A stretch of 64,000 nt of DNA from Knufia peltigerae (lineage: Eukaryota; Ascomycota; Eurotiomycetes; Chaetothyriales; Trichomeriaceae), in assembly GCA_030247855.1 (NCBI GenBank), contig JAPDRN010000018.1, forward strand, positions 62,001 to 126,000, written 5' to 3'. A model generated the notes under the pieces. It made no database searches, was not told the DNA's origin, and worked only from the letters and a program-made list of their open reading frames with translations. Positions 47,165-57,642 of the stretch are shown here, one piece after another; the stretch's first letter is position 1; every line of letters begins with the position of its first letter. A program made the translations under genes and the position numbers.

Positions 47165-47960
47165 TGAGAATGAGGATTGGGCGATGCATACAAACATACA
47201 AGATTGGTCCTTTTTGCCCGGCTCAATCTTTGCATTTTCAGAACAGCAACAGCACGCGAAAACACACTCGTGGTGAGAACTTCGCATTTGAGATGAAGAT
47301 TGGATGATGCAACCATATTCAAGATTGGACCTTTTTGCCCGGCTCAGTCTGCACATTCAGAATTGAAACCATACGAAATAAATTCGGTGCTGGAACCTCG
47401 CATTTGAGAAGAAGATTGAATGATGCGATACAGCAACAGCATTAGAAATCACACGCGTGGCGCGAAACACACGTGAGATGAAGAGTACATGATGCGTACA
47501 TAAGAAGATTGGACCTTTTTGCCCGGCTCAATCACTGCACAAACAGAATAACATACGAAGTTCATTTGACATGAGAACCTCACATATGACCTCCCATATG
47601 AAATGAGGATTGGATGATGCAACACAAAAAAGATTGTACCTATTGACCGGGTCAAATCTCTTGCACATTCAAAAGAAAGACAGCAAAAGCATTCGAAATC
47701 GAACATGTGGCGCGAAACGCAGGTGAGATGAAGATTGCGTGATGCATACATACAGAAGAGATTGGACTTCTTGCCCGGCTCAATCACAACACAGTCACAG
47801 TGACAACATGACAAAAGTTGAACTTGACTTGGGAACCTCGTCTGTGAGATGAGGATTCGTTGGGTGATGCAATACATAAAAGATTGGACCTTTTTGCCCG
47901 GCTCAAATCTTTTGCACATTCATGATAAAACAAACATAACCACATACGAACCAAAGTTGG
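47165..47960. repeat. Six-copy imperfect tandem repeat with hairpin cores
   Basis: A core of AGATTGGACC, TTTTTGCCC, GGCTCAATCT recurs at 47201-47230, 47322-47350, 47506-47533, 47631-47659, 47759-47786 and 47881-47910. The start-to-start spacings are 121, 184, 125, 128 and 122 bp. Each core is preceded by a second conserved block of the form GATGARGATTGGATGATGCA. The core arms are complementary (AGATTGGACC against GGCTCAATCT, with one wobble and one mismatch), so each can form a hairpin. It begins about 120 bp after the stop codon of the Pro-Glu-repeat gene. No reading frame explains it. Confidence 0.9.
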
Positions 47961-48410
47961 ACACTGGAGATTATCAGAAAGGAGGGCGGTTGGGGAAGAA
48001 AACATTTCACGTGAGCAATGGAAATTGGATGATCGGATGGACAGCCTTGTTGCCTGGATGGGAACATTGCTCGAATGCTCTTGTGAGAAATTACTCTTCG
48101 AACCAGGAACCACAACCTACGAGTGTGTGATTAGTTATATCTGCACAGAGAAAAGCTCTTGAACATGGAAGTCACAAATGGAGAGTTTTCAGGAATGCAG
48201 TGTTTATGACAATTGGAACAGAAGAGCTTGCATGGTTGGTTGATTTTGCATCGTTAATTGTACTATTACGAATACATACAGGGTCACGTTTGCAAAGCGT
48301 GAAGGCCCTACTCACGCCGCGCAATAGTGGTGAGATTCAATGAGGTCAACTATGTGACTTGCATTCCAATATTTTCTTTTCCGGAGTTCCTAAATCCCAG
48401 CCGGACTAAT
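47961..48410. other. Intergenic region after the tandem repeat
   Basis: This contains a degenerate trace of the second repeat block near 48017 and a TTCACGTG at about 48006. No gene is visible. Confidence 0.45.
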
Positions 48411-49076
48411 CTAGTCGAATGGGTTGGTTCGGGTGCCCCAGTAGGTAAGGAACATGCTGAGGCCGACAGTTTCTGCGATGCGAGATAGAACACCAACAGC
48501 AACAACTTCCACAGGTCGGTTCTCGGTGACAACGGCGGCGATGAGCTATGGAAGCAGCAGTTAGCGGTGGGGTGGCTCTTGAGAGGTCTGGACTTGTTAG
48601 TGTTGGGGGGCACTTTACCGATGGAGAGTAGGTGGCCATAAAGATCAAGCTTCCCAGGTAAGCGGAACCCTTGTAGCTGAGAGTGCCGGTAGCATTGATC
48701 AGGGCAGCGACACCATAGGTCTGAATGGCCGAGCCAACGAGGGACGAACCCCAGCTTGCGGCGGCGGTGGCAGCTTCCCTGCTCTTGAAGAATTCTTCCT
48801 TGCTGTCTGCGGCCTTGGCCCGGTGGTAGGTGTCACCAAACAGAGGGGCAAGGACGCCGGCCGAGGCGACTTGGTTGAAGACCACGCCGAGGGCGATGGC
48901 CGAAGGCTTGACAGGAGGGAGGTCTAGATGGAAACTACGTTAACCGCATGTTCCGAGAAGGCATGTCGGGAAAGCTGTTCACTGAGCTCTTTGTGACGTA
49001 GAGCAACAAACCGAAGCTTCGCGCGGGGGGGGAAGTTGTGATGAGGGAAGCGAAACTTACAATGAAGAGTGGCCAT
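48411..49076 (-). CDS. Small multi-pass membrane protein of unknown function
   Basis: Three exons on the minus strand, 49076-49061 (MATLH), 48923-48619 and 48545-48411, give 151 residues. Introns use GTAAGT/TCTAG and GTAAAG/CATAG and keep phase. The product has hydrophobic segments around residues 13-33 (AIALGVVFNQVASAGVLAPL), 65-85, 90-106 and 120-140 (VVAVGVLSRIAETVGLSMFL), and ends WGTRTNPFD. An acidic/basic loop (HRAKAADSKEEFFKSRE) separates the first two segments. It could belong to a small DUF-type membrane family such as DUF1761, but I cannot confirm this. The 16-base first exon is short yet supported by a strong donor and acceptor. Confidence 0.82.
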
Positions 49077-50678
49077 TGCGACTGAGAAAGTGGTTGCGAG
49101 GAGGGGTTTGAAGTTGTTGTTGTTGATAGACAGAAAAGGATCTGGGTGGTATTAGAAGGACTGTGGTTCAGTTTGGGGGTAGCGGAAAGGAAAGGAGAAG
49201 TCGGGAATCGGGTGACTTATATGCAGGCAGGGGAAACAAGCCAACCTGGAAGTTACGACAACCCATCACGGTTTGTTGCTCCTTCCACCATGCGCCACAG
49301 TAACTTGCAATGACGACAGGGGAAGTGGAGAGCTTGGGGCCAGTCTGACAGAATGAGCATGAGAACTCCTTGTACGGAGTACATATGTGAATGGGCCCTG
49401 CGAAGTGTTGACTGACGGAGCCATTTCCCGGATTGACGTCACCAACAATGGACAAAGCTGAAGCTGGGCTTGAAAGTGGCACCTGACTCTCCGTTGCGAC
49501 GAACCAAACCAATTTTCATAGGGCAGAGAATAATTGCACCCGAGGCTTGGTGCCCATTGCTTTTTTAAAGTCCTCGATGAAGAGAAGCCCGGAGCATCTC
49601 CCTTCTGATTATCGGCTTGAGACGTGTGTACTATATAACTCTACTCTCTACTCCGTACAAACAAAAACCTATATCGACGACTGGGGAATCAGACCATTAT
49701 TGCCCCGGATTCCTGGCAACGATTTCCGTGGATCCCGTCCAATCATTGTTGGTCCCTCTGACCTGATAAATAGTCTTATCAGTGACAATCCACACTTTGG
49801 TCTGCACCTAAGGATCAGGCCCTCGCATGCCGTAGATCATGCTAGTATAGTTAGTTCTATGGTAACATCATGAAGGACCTCGTGCTCGTAGAATTATTCC
49901 TACTGTACACAGTCCAAGTGTGACAAGGGCATGTCGCTCAGTTATTGCCGGAGATTTCATGCGAGTATAAAATATAATATTTACGTACTCTCTACACCTC
50001 CGCAAGCTGGGACATACCACTGCACAAAAAGACTCTGGATCTGGTACCTTTGCGACCATCCCCTCTCCAGCGGCGTGTTTCCTGCTGTAGGGGTCCTTGT
50101 CGAATACAGATGAATCTACAGTATCCGCCAAAGCAGAACGCTCCTATCTACTACACCGGCCGAATCCGATGTTTACATTTTTCAAAGGGAAAAAAGTTCC
50201 GTGTCACCGGACACCAAGGCTGGACTGGATTGCCTTTCTAGTTATGAACTATGTGAATAGGTATATCTCGACTTCCGTTTCAACGTGAGACTGTCGATTG
50301 TGGATGAAATTAAATACAGGTACTTGGTCAAGCCCTCATAGATGGAGGGGCACTTCGAGGTGAATGCTGAGTCAGATACGTGCCTTCTGAATTTTAGCGT
50401 GGCACAAATTATTTCCTCCCTCTACATTTGTTTCGAGATCACTCCTACCACGGCTCCCCACCAAAGCCAGACCACGCGGTCAAGAAGATAAAGCCTAGGA
50501 AGGGCTCAGTCCGAAGGCAATGAATACGAAGATGACTAGTTGTCGGCCTTGAAAGTGCCTTTTTTTTTTGTTTTTGCTCGCTCTCAACCAGAATGTCAAC
50601 TCACCTCCATTAACGTGACAGAGGGCCAAATCACCTCGCTTTCCCCCCTTCGCCCCTTGCGATACGGAGTATTCAGCC
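49077..50678. other. Intergenic region between divergent genes
   Basis: This contains three TACGGAGTA-type motifs (49373-49381, 49649-49657, 50663-50671). The last ends 7 bp before the methyltransferase start codon. Frames are short and overlapping. No gene is supported. Confidence 0.5.
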
Positions 50679-51395
50679 ATGGCGTCCTCACGATCTTCGT
50701 CTCCAGAGAATGACATCTTCTCCCTAGACACCAGCCTCATCCCGCCCCGCGAGAACAAGGTCGCAGGGACGACGAACATCACCTTTGACAATCTCCTCCC
50801 GAGCACCACACCGCTTCTCCTCCACGAAGACCTGCAGGAAGGATGCGGAGGCCAACTCTGGCCCGCGGGCATGGTACTCTCCAAGTACATGCTCACATAC
50901 CACAAGACACGCAGCCTGCCGGGCAAGTCCATCGTGGAGATCGGCGCGGGTGGTGGTCTCGTGGGCCTGGCGGTCGCACTGGGTTGCGAAGTCGACTCTG
51001 ACAAACCAATTTACATCACCGACCAGGTCCCGATGTTTGCACTGATGCAGAAGAATATTGCGCTGAACAATCTGCGAGGACGAGTGAGGGCGGAGGTGTA
51101 CGATTGGGGAACACCACCCCCCGCCAGTGTGCTGGCGCATGGAGAATATCCGGACATCGTGCTGGCGGCGGATTGTGTCTACTTTGAACCTGCATTCCCG
51201 TTGCTGCTGAGTACGCTGGAAGATTTGATCGGCCCTTCGACGACGTGTTACTTTTGTTTCAAGAAGAGACGGAAGGCGGACATGCGCTTCATTCGTGCCA
51301 TGATGAAAAAGTTCGCCGCGGAACAGATTCAGTACGACGGTCGGGAAGGGGATCAGCGCGAGGGCATATTTCTATACAGAGTCCACAGAAGATAA
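50679..51395 (+). CDS. EFM6: EFM6-like protein-lysine methyltransferase
   Basis: Intronless, 238 residues, a seven-beta-strand (class I) SAM methyltransferase. The SAM-binding loop VEIGAGGGLVG is at residues 86-96. The acidic end of strand 2 is ITDQVPMF, and AADCVYFEPAFPLLL is the family's D-x-x-Y type motif near residue 163. The preceding block GGQLWPAGMVLSKYM is typical of the METTL21-like lysine methyltransferases. In yeast, Efm6 methylates translation elongation factor eEF1A. EFM6 is the best match from memory. Other METTL21 relatives (for example Efm7 or Nnt1) share the layout, so the exact orthology is less certain than the family. Confidence 0.88.
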   Translation: MASSRSSSPENDIFSLDTSLIPPRENKVAGTTNITFDNLLPSTTPLLLHEDLQEGCGGQLWPAGMVLSKYMLTYHKTRSLPGKSIVEIGAGGGLVGLAVALGCEVDSDKPIYITDQVPMFALMQKNIALNNLRGRVRAEVYDWGTPPPASVLAHGEYPDIVLAADCVYFEPAFPLLLSTLEDLIGPSTTCYFCFKKRRKADMRFIRAMMKKFAAEQIQYDGREGDQREGIFLYRVHRR

Positions 51396-51704
51396 GAGCG
51401 ATAGAGGTCAAATAGAGAACAGGTTGTTCATGCAACAACAACATATCATTACAACTCTGGTGGTATCTCATATAACGTAATATCGTACAGTAAAGGTCGC
51501 ACATCGCCCTAAGATCACGAAACCACCTCGGAGGCTAGGACTCCTTGAGACTCTCTTTCGGCTGGTTAAAACAAATATGTCAAGTTCAGAAGACGCTCTC
51601 TGTCTCTCCATGTTGAACGCAGCGACTCGGACCAATCTCGGTCGCCGAGTCGTGGTCTTGCACGGTGCCGGTACTCATTCGAGTACTGGTCTTCGTCGTG
51701 CCGC
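51396..51704. other. Intergenic region between convergent genes
   Basis: 3' flanks of the methyltransferase and of the small basic protein gene. Nothing else is visible. Confidence 0.5.
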
Positions 51705-52082
51705 CTAGTAAAATCGGCGTCGGCTCCCCTTGCCGTCGGTTCCATGCATACGTCTCGTCCCTGCGGCCTTCTCCCCAGGACGGTGAGTGACCGAGCCCTT
51801 CAGCTTGAGCATCGCGCCCGAGACTTTGTCACCGATGCTGGTCTTGCGCTTGTGATGTGTGGCGGGGGCAGCGCGCGTTCGTCGGGTACGACGAGGAGCA
51901 CGGCCCGTGGTTGCGGTGCTGCGAGGGGTCGTTCGTCCTCTCAAACGCTGCATGAGAGTCGGCTTTCTGGCGACACCGCCAGCGCCAGTGCCAGCAGGGT
52001 GGTGAGTAGTTGTGGTGGTGGTCGTCACGGTAGTACCGCCTGGATGACGGCGACTTCGTGTCTTGCCTAGACCGAGAACCAT
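51705..52082 (-). CDS. Small very basic protein of unknown function
   Basis: Intronless, 125 residues, rich in Arg, Thr, Gly and Ala. It begins MVLGLGKTRSRR, has a Thr-run (VTTTTTTT), and contains the better-structured block SIGDKVSGAMLKLKGSVTHR. It ends KAAGTRRMHGTDGKGSRRRFY. The high positive charge suggests nucleic-acid or chromatin binding or cell-wall association, but there is no domain that decides this. The MLKLKGS...AAGTRRMHGTDG block looks conserved in character, which supports a real gene. The complementary strand also has a 108-codon frame, which I take as a shadow. Confidence 0.75.
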   Translation of the reverse strand: MVLGLGKTRSRRHPGGTTVTTTTTTTHHPAGTGAGGVARKPTLMQRLRGRTTPRSTATTGRAPRRTRRTRAAPATHHKRKTSIGDKVSGAMLKLKGSVTHRPGEKAAGTRRMHGTDGKGSRRRFY

Positions 52083-52959
52083 GTTGATGGGTTTCTTTTA
52101 GGTGGAGTTGATATGGAAATGTTCTTTAAGCAAACTGTCAATGGGGGCAAATGGTGGATTGATTAGGGAATGGAAAATCGGTCCATCGAGAACGGCGGAC
52201 TTGCACAGCTTTATCATTCTCTCCATTGCTCACCGTGGGAGTGACGAGTTCCCTTGATCGTCGTCTGTATGACCGGATCGACGTCATTTCTGGGGAGGAA
52301 TGCATGGCCATCCACGTTCGAAGGATCGTTGAATAGAGCACTATAGGCAGGGTCTCGGCCTAAAGAAGATGGAGAAAGCAGGTTTTCCCATACTTGTCGA
52401 GAAAGGCTGGCTGCGATCTCGTCGCCATCGACCAATGATTATCCCTGTGATACGCCACGACGTCAAGCTTGGCTGACGCATAGCTTCGTTTCCGACAGGG
52501 ATTCTGTCTCGATCCTCGTCAGTGTCCAATATTGATTGGGTGCCACACTCAACGTGTCGATCAGGATCTCGATGCAGGGAAATGTTTTCATGGGAGATGC
52601 TGGCCTGTGGCGGTGCAGCTGTTGACTAGTTCCAGGACACAACATGGCCCTGGAAGTTGCAGTACATACAATCGGTGAGATCTTGTCGATATCATCACGA
52701 GAGACACATGTTCGAGACTCGTTACGGTGGCCCAAGAGGCTTGAAACGTCAAGACGAGAGGTGTGCAGCAGAATAAGAAACGGTAAGATGTGTCGAGAAT
52801 TAGAAGCGCATACGAACCATCATACACGAAGTTGCGTCGCCCAAAAGCTACAACTTGCGTTCTTCCTTCCATCATCTGAATCGACTCGACTCTGCCCTCA
52901 ACCCATCGCATTTGACGGTCTCTGGACCAACAACCAATTTTCCTTCGACGTGAGGCAAA
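52083..52959. other. Divergent intergenic region
   Basis: This lies between the small basic protein gene (minus) and the coiled-coil gene (plus). Several short minus-strand frames overlap each other without recognisable content. No gene is supported. Confidence 0.45.
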
Positions 52960-53911
52960 ATGAGCACCACACATGTCAGACGTCGCACCCTACCACTCAC
53001 ATTCCCATCAATCCATTCTGCAGAGAGAATCCGAACTCCCACGAAACCCAAGGCTCTTGCTCCCACAAGTAACGAAAGCTCTCGGATTGGTCGTGGTTCA
53101 TCTAAACACGACTCTCATCGAATTTCGAAAGTGAAAAACAGTCGTACCAGTCCAAGTGCCAGTTCTGCCCTTGCGGACAATCTTGCAGGCAGGGCAGATG
53201 AAGCCGTTCGTTTCTCGCACTAACACCCGTAGGACAACTTGAGCAATACAGAAACACCGTTCACGACACGATCACAGAGGACTTTGACAACGTGGAGAAG
53301 AACCTACTTACCAGCCTCGAAGAGCTCTCGGTCGACCTCGACAACCATATTGGCGAGCTGACCAGCATCGAGGAGCCCCTCAAGAATTCATTGGATACCG
53401 AGACATTGAGCATCATCCAAGATGGACATGAGGAACCACGAGAAGTTCTGCTACAGGACCAAGTCTCCGCGTTTCGGAAACTGAGAGAGGACAAGGAGGA
53501 GGTGTTGCGTAAGCTCTGGGAAGACTGGGAAAACGTACAACTTCAGCTCATAGGACTGGCTGCGGAAGTTCTCGGTCAAGATGCGTTGACCTTTGCCCAA
53601 GTGCGAGACGAGGACCTGAAGCCCGGTCAGAAAGAAAAGCTACAGAACACGCTCACGGCTGCTCGGAGACTGTTCGACGAGAAGGGCAAACATCATGAGG
53701 GTCTGGAGCAAGATCTGGGAGGTTTCCAAGAGAGCATTAGCCGGATCGCAAACAAGACTGAGAAGGCCGTGGTGGAAATGCAGCAGGTGAGTATGTGGTT
53801 GGAAGCAGTCGACGGTCCATGTCGCTCACTCTGCCACAGCAATACAATTCACAGAAGAGCAAGTTGTTCAAAGGTCTACATCGACACATCGAGCTTCTTG
53901 CCGCGTTGTAA
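52960..53911 (+). CDS. Coiled-coil protein of unknown function
   Basis: The well-supported part is exon 53233-53786 joined to exon 53840-53911 (GTGAGT to CCACAG, phase 0), ending HIELLAAL. It reads as a long acidic coiled coil from QLEQYRNTVHDTITEDFDN onward, with heptad-like Leu/Ile spacing and few prolines. The upstream exon from ATG 52960 is basic and Ser/Thr/Arg-rich (MSTTHVRRRTLPLTF). Its donor is uncertain: in-phase choices are at 53069, 53144 and 53156, giving about 244, 269 or 273 residues. No family is recognised. A structural, cytoskeletal or kinetochore role would fit the shape but is speculation. Confidence 0.65.
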
Positions 53912-54942
53912 GACGCAGCGACGGCCCTCATAGCTGTCAGTCGAAGCCTGTGTTATCACCGCTCTCTCTCGGCTGGTCTTCGAATGTGCCCGGTTCGTGT
54001 GCATTGACCCGGCACGGGGCCAGTGATCGTTCTCCGAGTAGAACCAAAGGATGTGAAAGACAAGATTTATGCCAACGGGCCTACCCAGTGTACCCAAACC
54101 AACCGCGAATAACCGACCGATTCCGGGATTTGGAGGAAGTTTCTGAGTCTTCTTTCACAGTTGGTGGATTCTCATTGACAGTACGATGCTCGCACCTCTC
54201 TGGTCTAACGATACGGAGCGTAACATTGTTATCTCTGGCACCATTGTTTTTTGCAAGTTTGTTATTTGTTAAGTTGAACGGGATAGAGATTGTCTGTAGA
54301 AACACGGGCCGTGGAAGAACCGCTCATGTGCACGGCTTGTTATTTCAGCAACACGTCCCACGGTTATCGTGATCATGTACATCGAAAGGCGCACATAATG
54401 TTGTATGGTGAGATTCAAATCAGACCCTGCAGATGTCTAACAAGTCGTACCGACGAGTACACTGACCGGGCCAGAGAATACAATTTTGTCGCGGACCGTC
54501 TTTGGCCTTGCCGGGGGGTTGATTAACCTGCAGATGAAGCAAGCCTGGTTCCACTATTTCGTATCGACGTGCGTGTGAGCGTGACGCAGGATGCTCCGCT
54601 CAGTACCGCGTACTGAAGATTTTTGTTTCTTTTCCGCTTTTGCCGCTTTTGTTGTCCATGTTGATAAAAAGTACTTGTCCCACTCGAGCCGATATAATAT
54701 CTGCGTACGAGAGTTACCGTGCAGTGGCATTTGACCATCTACCTATATATGAGTCACGCTGTAGTACAGATAAGTAAATAGTATTGTCCTTTTTTTCTTT
54801 CTCTTTTGCTATTCCTCCTCCTCCCTCCTCCTCCCTTCTCCTCCATACAACACTTCTATTCGTACTCGTCGTACCCATACCATACTACCGAAACCTGCTT
54901 GTGACCTTTGAGAAAAACCCAAGAAGAGAAGAAGAAGAAGAG
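53912..54942. other. Intergenic region
   Basis: The coiled-coil gene 3' flank and the leader of the aminotransferase gene, which ends in pyrimidine-rich then GAA-rich sequence. The aminotransferase frame stays open upstream to 54784 but has no earlier ATG. No gene is visible. Confidence 0.5.
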
Positions 54943-56289
54943 ATGTCTCCCTCGGCCGTCTCCCGGGATTTTACATCCTCACCTACACTGGACACGACTT
55001 CGAAACTCACCAAGGCAGGAACCGAGTCCGCGTTGTCGAAAGTGACATCCAACGGAACGACCACGACCGGAAATGACGACATCGTCGTCGCGGACCTAGA
55101 CGCCTCCAAATGTACAGTGACGCACCCACCCACCTTCAAACCGGTCCCGGCTCTGGATTCCGCCGAGGTGCTCTCCCAGTCTTGCACGACCGACCACATG
55201 CTCACGGCGAGGTGGACCGAGGCCGGGGGTTGGGAGGCCCCCGAGATCAAGCCGTACGGCGCGCTGTCCCTCATGCCAACGGCCTCGGTGCTGCACTACG
55301 CGACCGAGTGCTTCGAGGGGATGAAGGCGTACAGGGGCGCCGACGGCAAGGTGCGCCTGTTCCGGCCCGACCGCAACGCCAAGAGGTTCCTCAAGAGCGC
55401 GACCCGCATCTCCCTCCCGGCCTTCTCGACCCACGAGTTCCTCAAGTGTCTCCAACGGTTCGTCGGCGTCGAGGCCCGGCGGTGGTTGCCCGTCGACGAA
55501 AAGGACGACGAGAGGTTCGTCTACCTCCGCCCCACCATGATCGCGACCGCACCCGCCCTCGGAGTGCAGAAACCAAAAGAGGCCCTGATGTACATCATCG
55601 CCGTGCTGTTTCCGCGGCTGGACGAGCCGAGGAGGATGCCTCCTGCTGGCGCTGCGCTTGCCACGAACGGTGCCAACGGACATGCTGTAGGCGCAACCCC
55701 GAGGCCGTCCACGGGCATGCGCTTGCTGGCGTCGCAGCATGACATAATCCGTGCGTGGCCCGGCGGGTTCGGGAACGCCAAAGTTGGTGCCAACTATGGG
55801 CCGAGTTTGATCGCCCAGGGCGAGGCCAGAGCGAGAGGCTACGATCAAATTCTGTGGCTGTTTGGAGACGAGTGTTTCGTCACCGAGGCCGGCGGAAGTA
55901 ATTTCTTTGTGTTGTGGATCAACGAGGACGGCGAGAAGGAGCTCATCACTGCTCCACTGGGAGATGGGACCATCCTCGAGGGCGTCACGAGGGCAAGTGT
56001 GTTGGACCTCGTCCGGGCGAGGGGCGACGTCAAGGTCGTGGAAAGAAAATTCACAATGGACGAGGTTGTACGTGCCGCCGACCAAGGTAGATTGCTCGAA
56101 GGATTCGGCGCTGGGACTGCCTTCTTCATCGCCCCGGTGTCGGATGTGCATTTCAGAGGCCTCGATGTCGTGTTTCCACTGGGTAAAGGAGAAGGAGCAA
56201 AGTTTGCAATGGGCATCAAGGACGAATTGAAAAGTATCATGTATGGACGTATCCAGCATGAATGGGGTGTTGTTGTTGAAGAATTGTAA
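54943..56289 (+). CDS. BAT: Branched-chain amino acid aminotransferase (PLP-dependent)
   Basis: Intronless, 448 residues from the first ATG; the open frame to 54784 lacks an earlier ATG. Class IV aminotransferase motifs are in order: SLMPTASVLHYATECFEGMKAYRG, RLFRPDRNAKRF, FVYLRPTMIATAPALGV, then RAWPGGFGNAKVGANYGPS with the PLP lysine near residue 280. GGSNFFV and FGAGTAFFIAPV follow. It interconverts Leu, Ile and Val with their 2-oxo acids. The N-terminal 60 residues are Ser/Thr-rich without a clear targeting signature, so compartment is undecided. A 35-residue Ala/Asn/Gly-rich insert (MPPAGAALATNGANGHAVG) replaces the usual tight loop before the PLP lysine. The gene is much more GC-rich than its flanks. 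Confidence 0.93.
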   Translation: MSPSAVSRDFTSSPTLDTTSKLTKAGTESALSKVTSNGTTTTGNDDIVVADLDASKCTVTHPPTFKPVPALDSAEVLSQSCTTDHMLTARWTEAGGWEAPEIKPYGALSLMPTASVLHYATECFEGMKAYRGADGKVRLFRPDRNAKRFLKSATRISLPAFSTHEFLKCLQRFVGVEARRWLPVDEKDDERFVYLRPTMIATAPALGVQKPKEALMYIIAVLFPRLDEPRRMPPAGAALATNGANGHAVGATPRPSTGMRLLASQHDIIRAWPGGFGNAKVGANYGPSLIAQGEARARGYDQILWLFGDECFVTEAGGSNFFVLWINEDGEKELITAPLGDGTILEGVTRASVLDLVRARGDVKVVERKFTMDEVVRAADQGRLLEGFGAGTAFFIAPVSDVHFRGLDVVFPLGKGEGAKFAMGIKDELKSIMYGRIQHEWGVVVEEL

Positions 56290-56639
56290 TGAGTGCAGGA
56301 GGGAAGCGTCACTTAGCGTATAGAACCAGCTGTTTGGTATTGGGCGTTCTTTGGAAGAAATTGTTATGCATGGAAACGGCTGATCACTCATAAAGTAGAT
56401 ATGATAAAAATGACTTCGCGTTTCCGGATAGAAACTTACTTAGCATGGCCAGAAGACATCGATTCAGATGGAAAAAAATGCATTCAGAGTGAGCTGGTCT
56501 TTCGCTAGCTCGAGCCCGAAGCTGCTATGACATAGAAGGCGATTTGTTTGGGCCTGAACGATGATGGTTGTACATATAGGGTTCTTTCGAATGAAACATG
56601 GCATAGGAGCCTATTGTTCGCATATCGTACAGTGCATCC
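56290..56639. other. Intergenic region between convergent genes
   Basis: 3' flanks of the aminotransferase and of GRX5. No other feature is seen. Confidence 0.5.
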
Positions 56640-57358
56640 TCATGATGATTCGCCCTTTGCATCTTTCGACCGTCCTCCAGTACTTTGCTCTGTGGTCTCC
56701 CGTGTTGCTTGTGCCTGCTGGCCAGCGGCATCTGTGTCGGGGTTCGTGTCGTCTTCGATGATGACCTTCTTCTCGGCGAGCAAGTCGGCCAAGCTACCGT
56801 CCTTGTGCATGTTGATCAGGATATCGCAACCACCAACGAATTCTTTGTCGACGTATAACTGTGGAATTGTGGGCCAGTCGGAGTATTCCTTGATACCTAG
56901 AGTCCATGAATCAGCGAATTGTTCGGCCTTTCCATAGCGTCTCGTTCTCGCAGTATACATGGGAGGATCGCTCTAGCACATACCACTCCGCAGCTCTTCA
57001 TCCTCAAGGACATTGAATGCTGTGAACTTTCTGGGATCCACACCCTGCAATCCTAGTATTTGAATCGATGTTCTTGAGAAGCCGCATTGAGGGGTCTCTG
57101 GGGTTCCTTTCATGAAAAGGACGACAGGGGCAGATGCGACGGCCTTATCAATCGCGCTGCGAACTTCCTGAGAAAGTAGTCTGGTCTGACTGAGCGACGC
57201 GGAAATTCTAGGTAGGAGGGTGGTAGAGGTGGCGCGAGGAGAGAATGCGGCGAGAGCGCCGCGGAGGGCCTGCGAGAGGAATGTCAGCCAAAGCCTAGGT
57301 AGTGTTCTAATCGGTAGTATGGGAATCATACAGGTGTTCTAAGTGATCGCTGAAGCAT
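56640..57358 (-). CDS. GRX5: Mitochondrial monothiol glutaredoxin Grx5
   Basis: Three exons on the minus strand, 57358-57332 (MLQRSLRTP), 57269-56984 and 56896-56640, give 189 residues. The N-terminus is Arg/Ser/Leu-rich, as in a mitochondrial presequence. [14 protein letters not shown] gives the monothiol CGFS site at residues 71-74. [20 protein letters not shown] follows, with the cis-Pro glutathione site and the GGCD loop. Grx5 carries [2Fe-2S] clusters from the Isu scaffold to downstream assembly factors. The C-terminal 30 residues, after the fold, are Asp/Gln/Thr-rich and unusually long. The gene shares a 284-bp divergent promoter with the PPCDC gene. Confidence 0.95.
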
Positions 57359-57642
57359 ATTGTGGATGTATGAAGAGCAAAGAGAGTAGTGGGTTGAATG
57401 TGTAGAGGGAAGATGATGCAGCAGCTGCGGAGGAGGAAAATGTTCGGATGATGTCAAAATGTTGACAAATTACCGAACGTCGTTTTGTCGGGGGAAGAGA
57501 AGCCACTCCCAGACTGCGCCATATATTGGAAATCTCGTTGGAAGTCTTTCTTCTATATTAATGAGCGGTCGTCTCATCTTGTACCTTTGAATGCGGACAA
57601 AGGTTTGGATCTGAACACCATCGCTTTGCTGAGATTCCAAAA

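Noticed and set aside
47095..48113. Minus-strand frames with repeated Ile-Glu-Pro-Gly-Lys-Lys peptides
   Set aside because: The repeated peptide only mirrors the tandem DNA repeat. Frames are broken, Cys-rich and lack a plausible start, so the array is treated as non-coding.
55096..56391. 431-codon minus-strand frame antisense to the aminotransferase gene
   Set aside because: It arises from the high GC content of the aminotransferase gene; it is Arg/Gly/Leu-rich with no domain or conserved motif.
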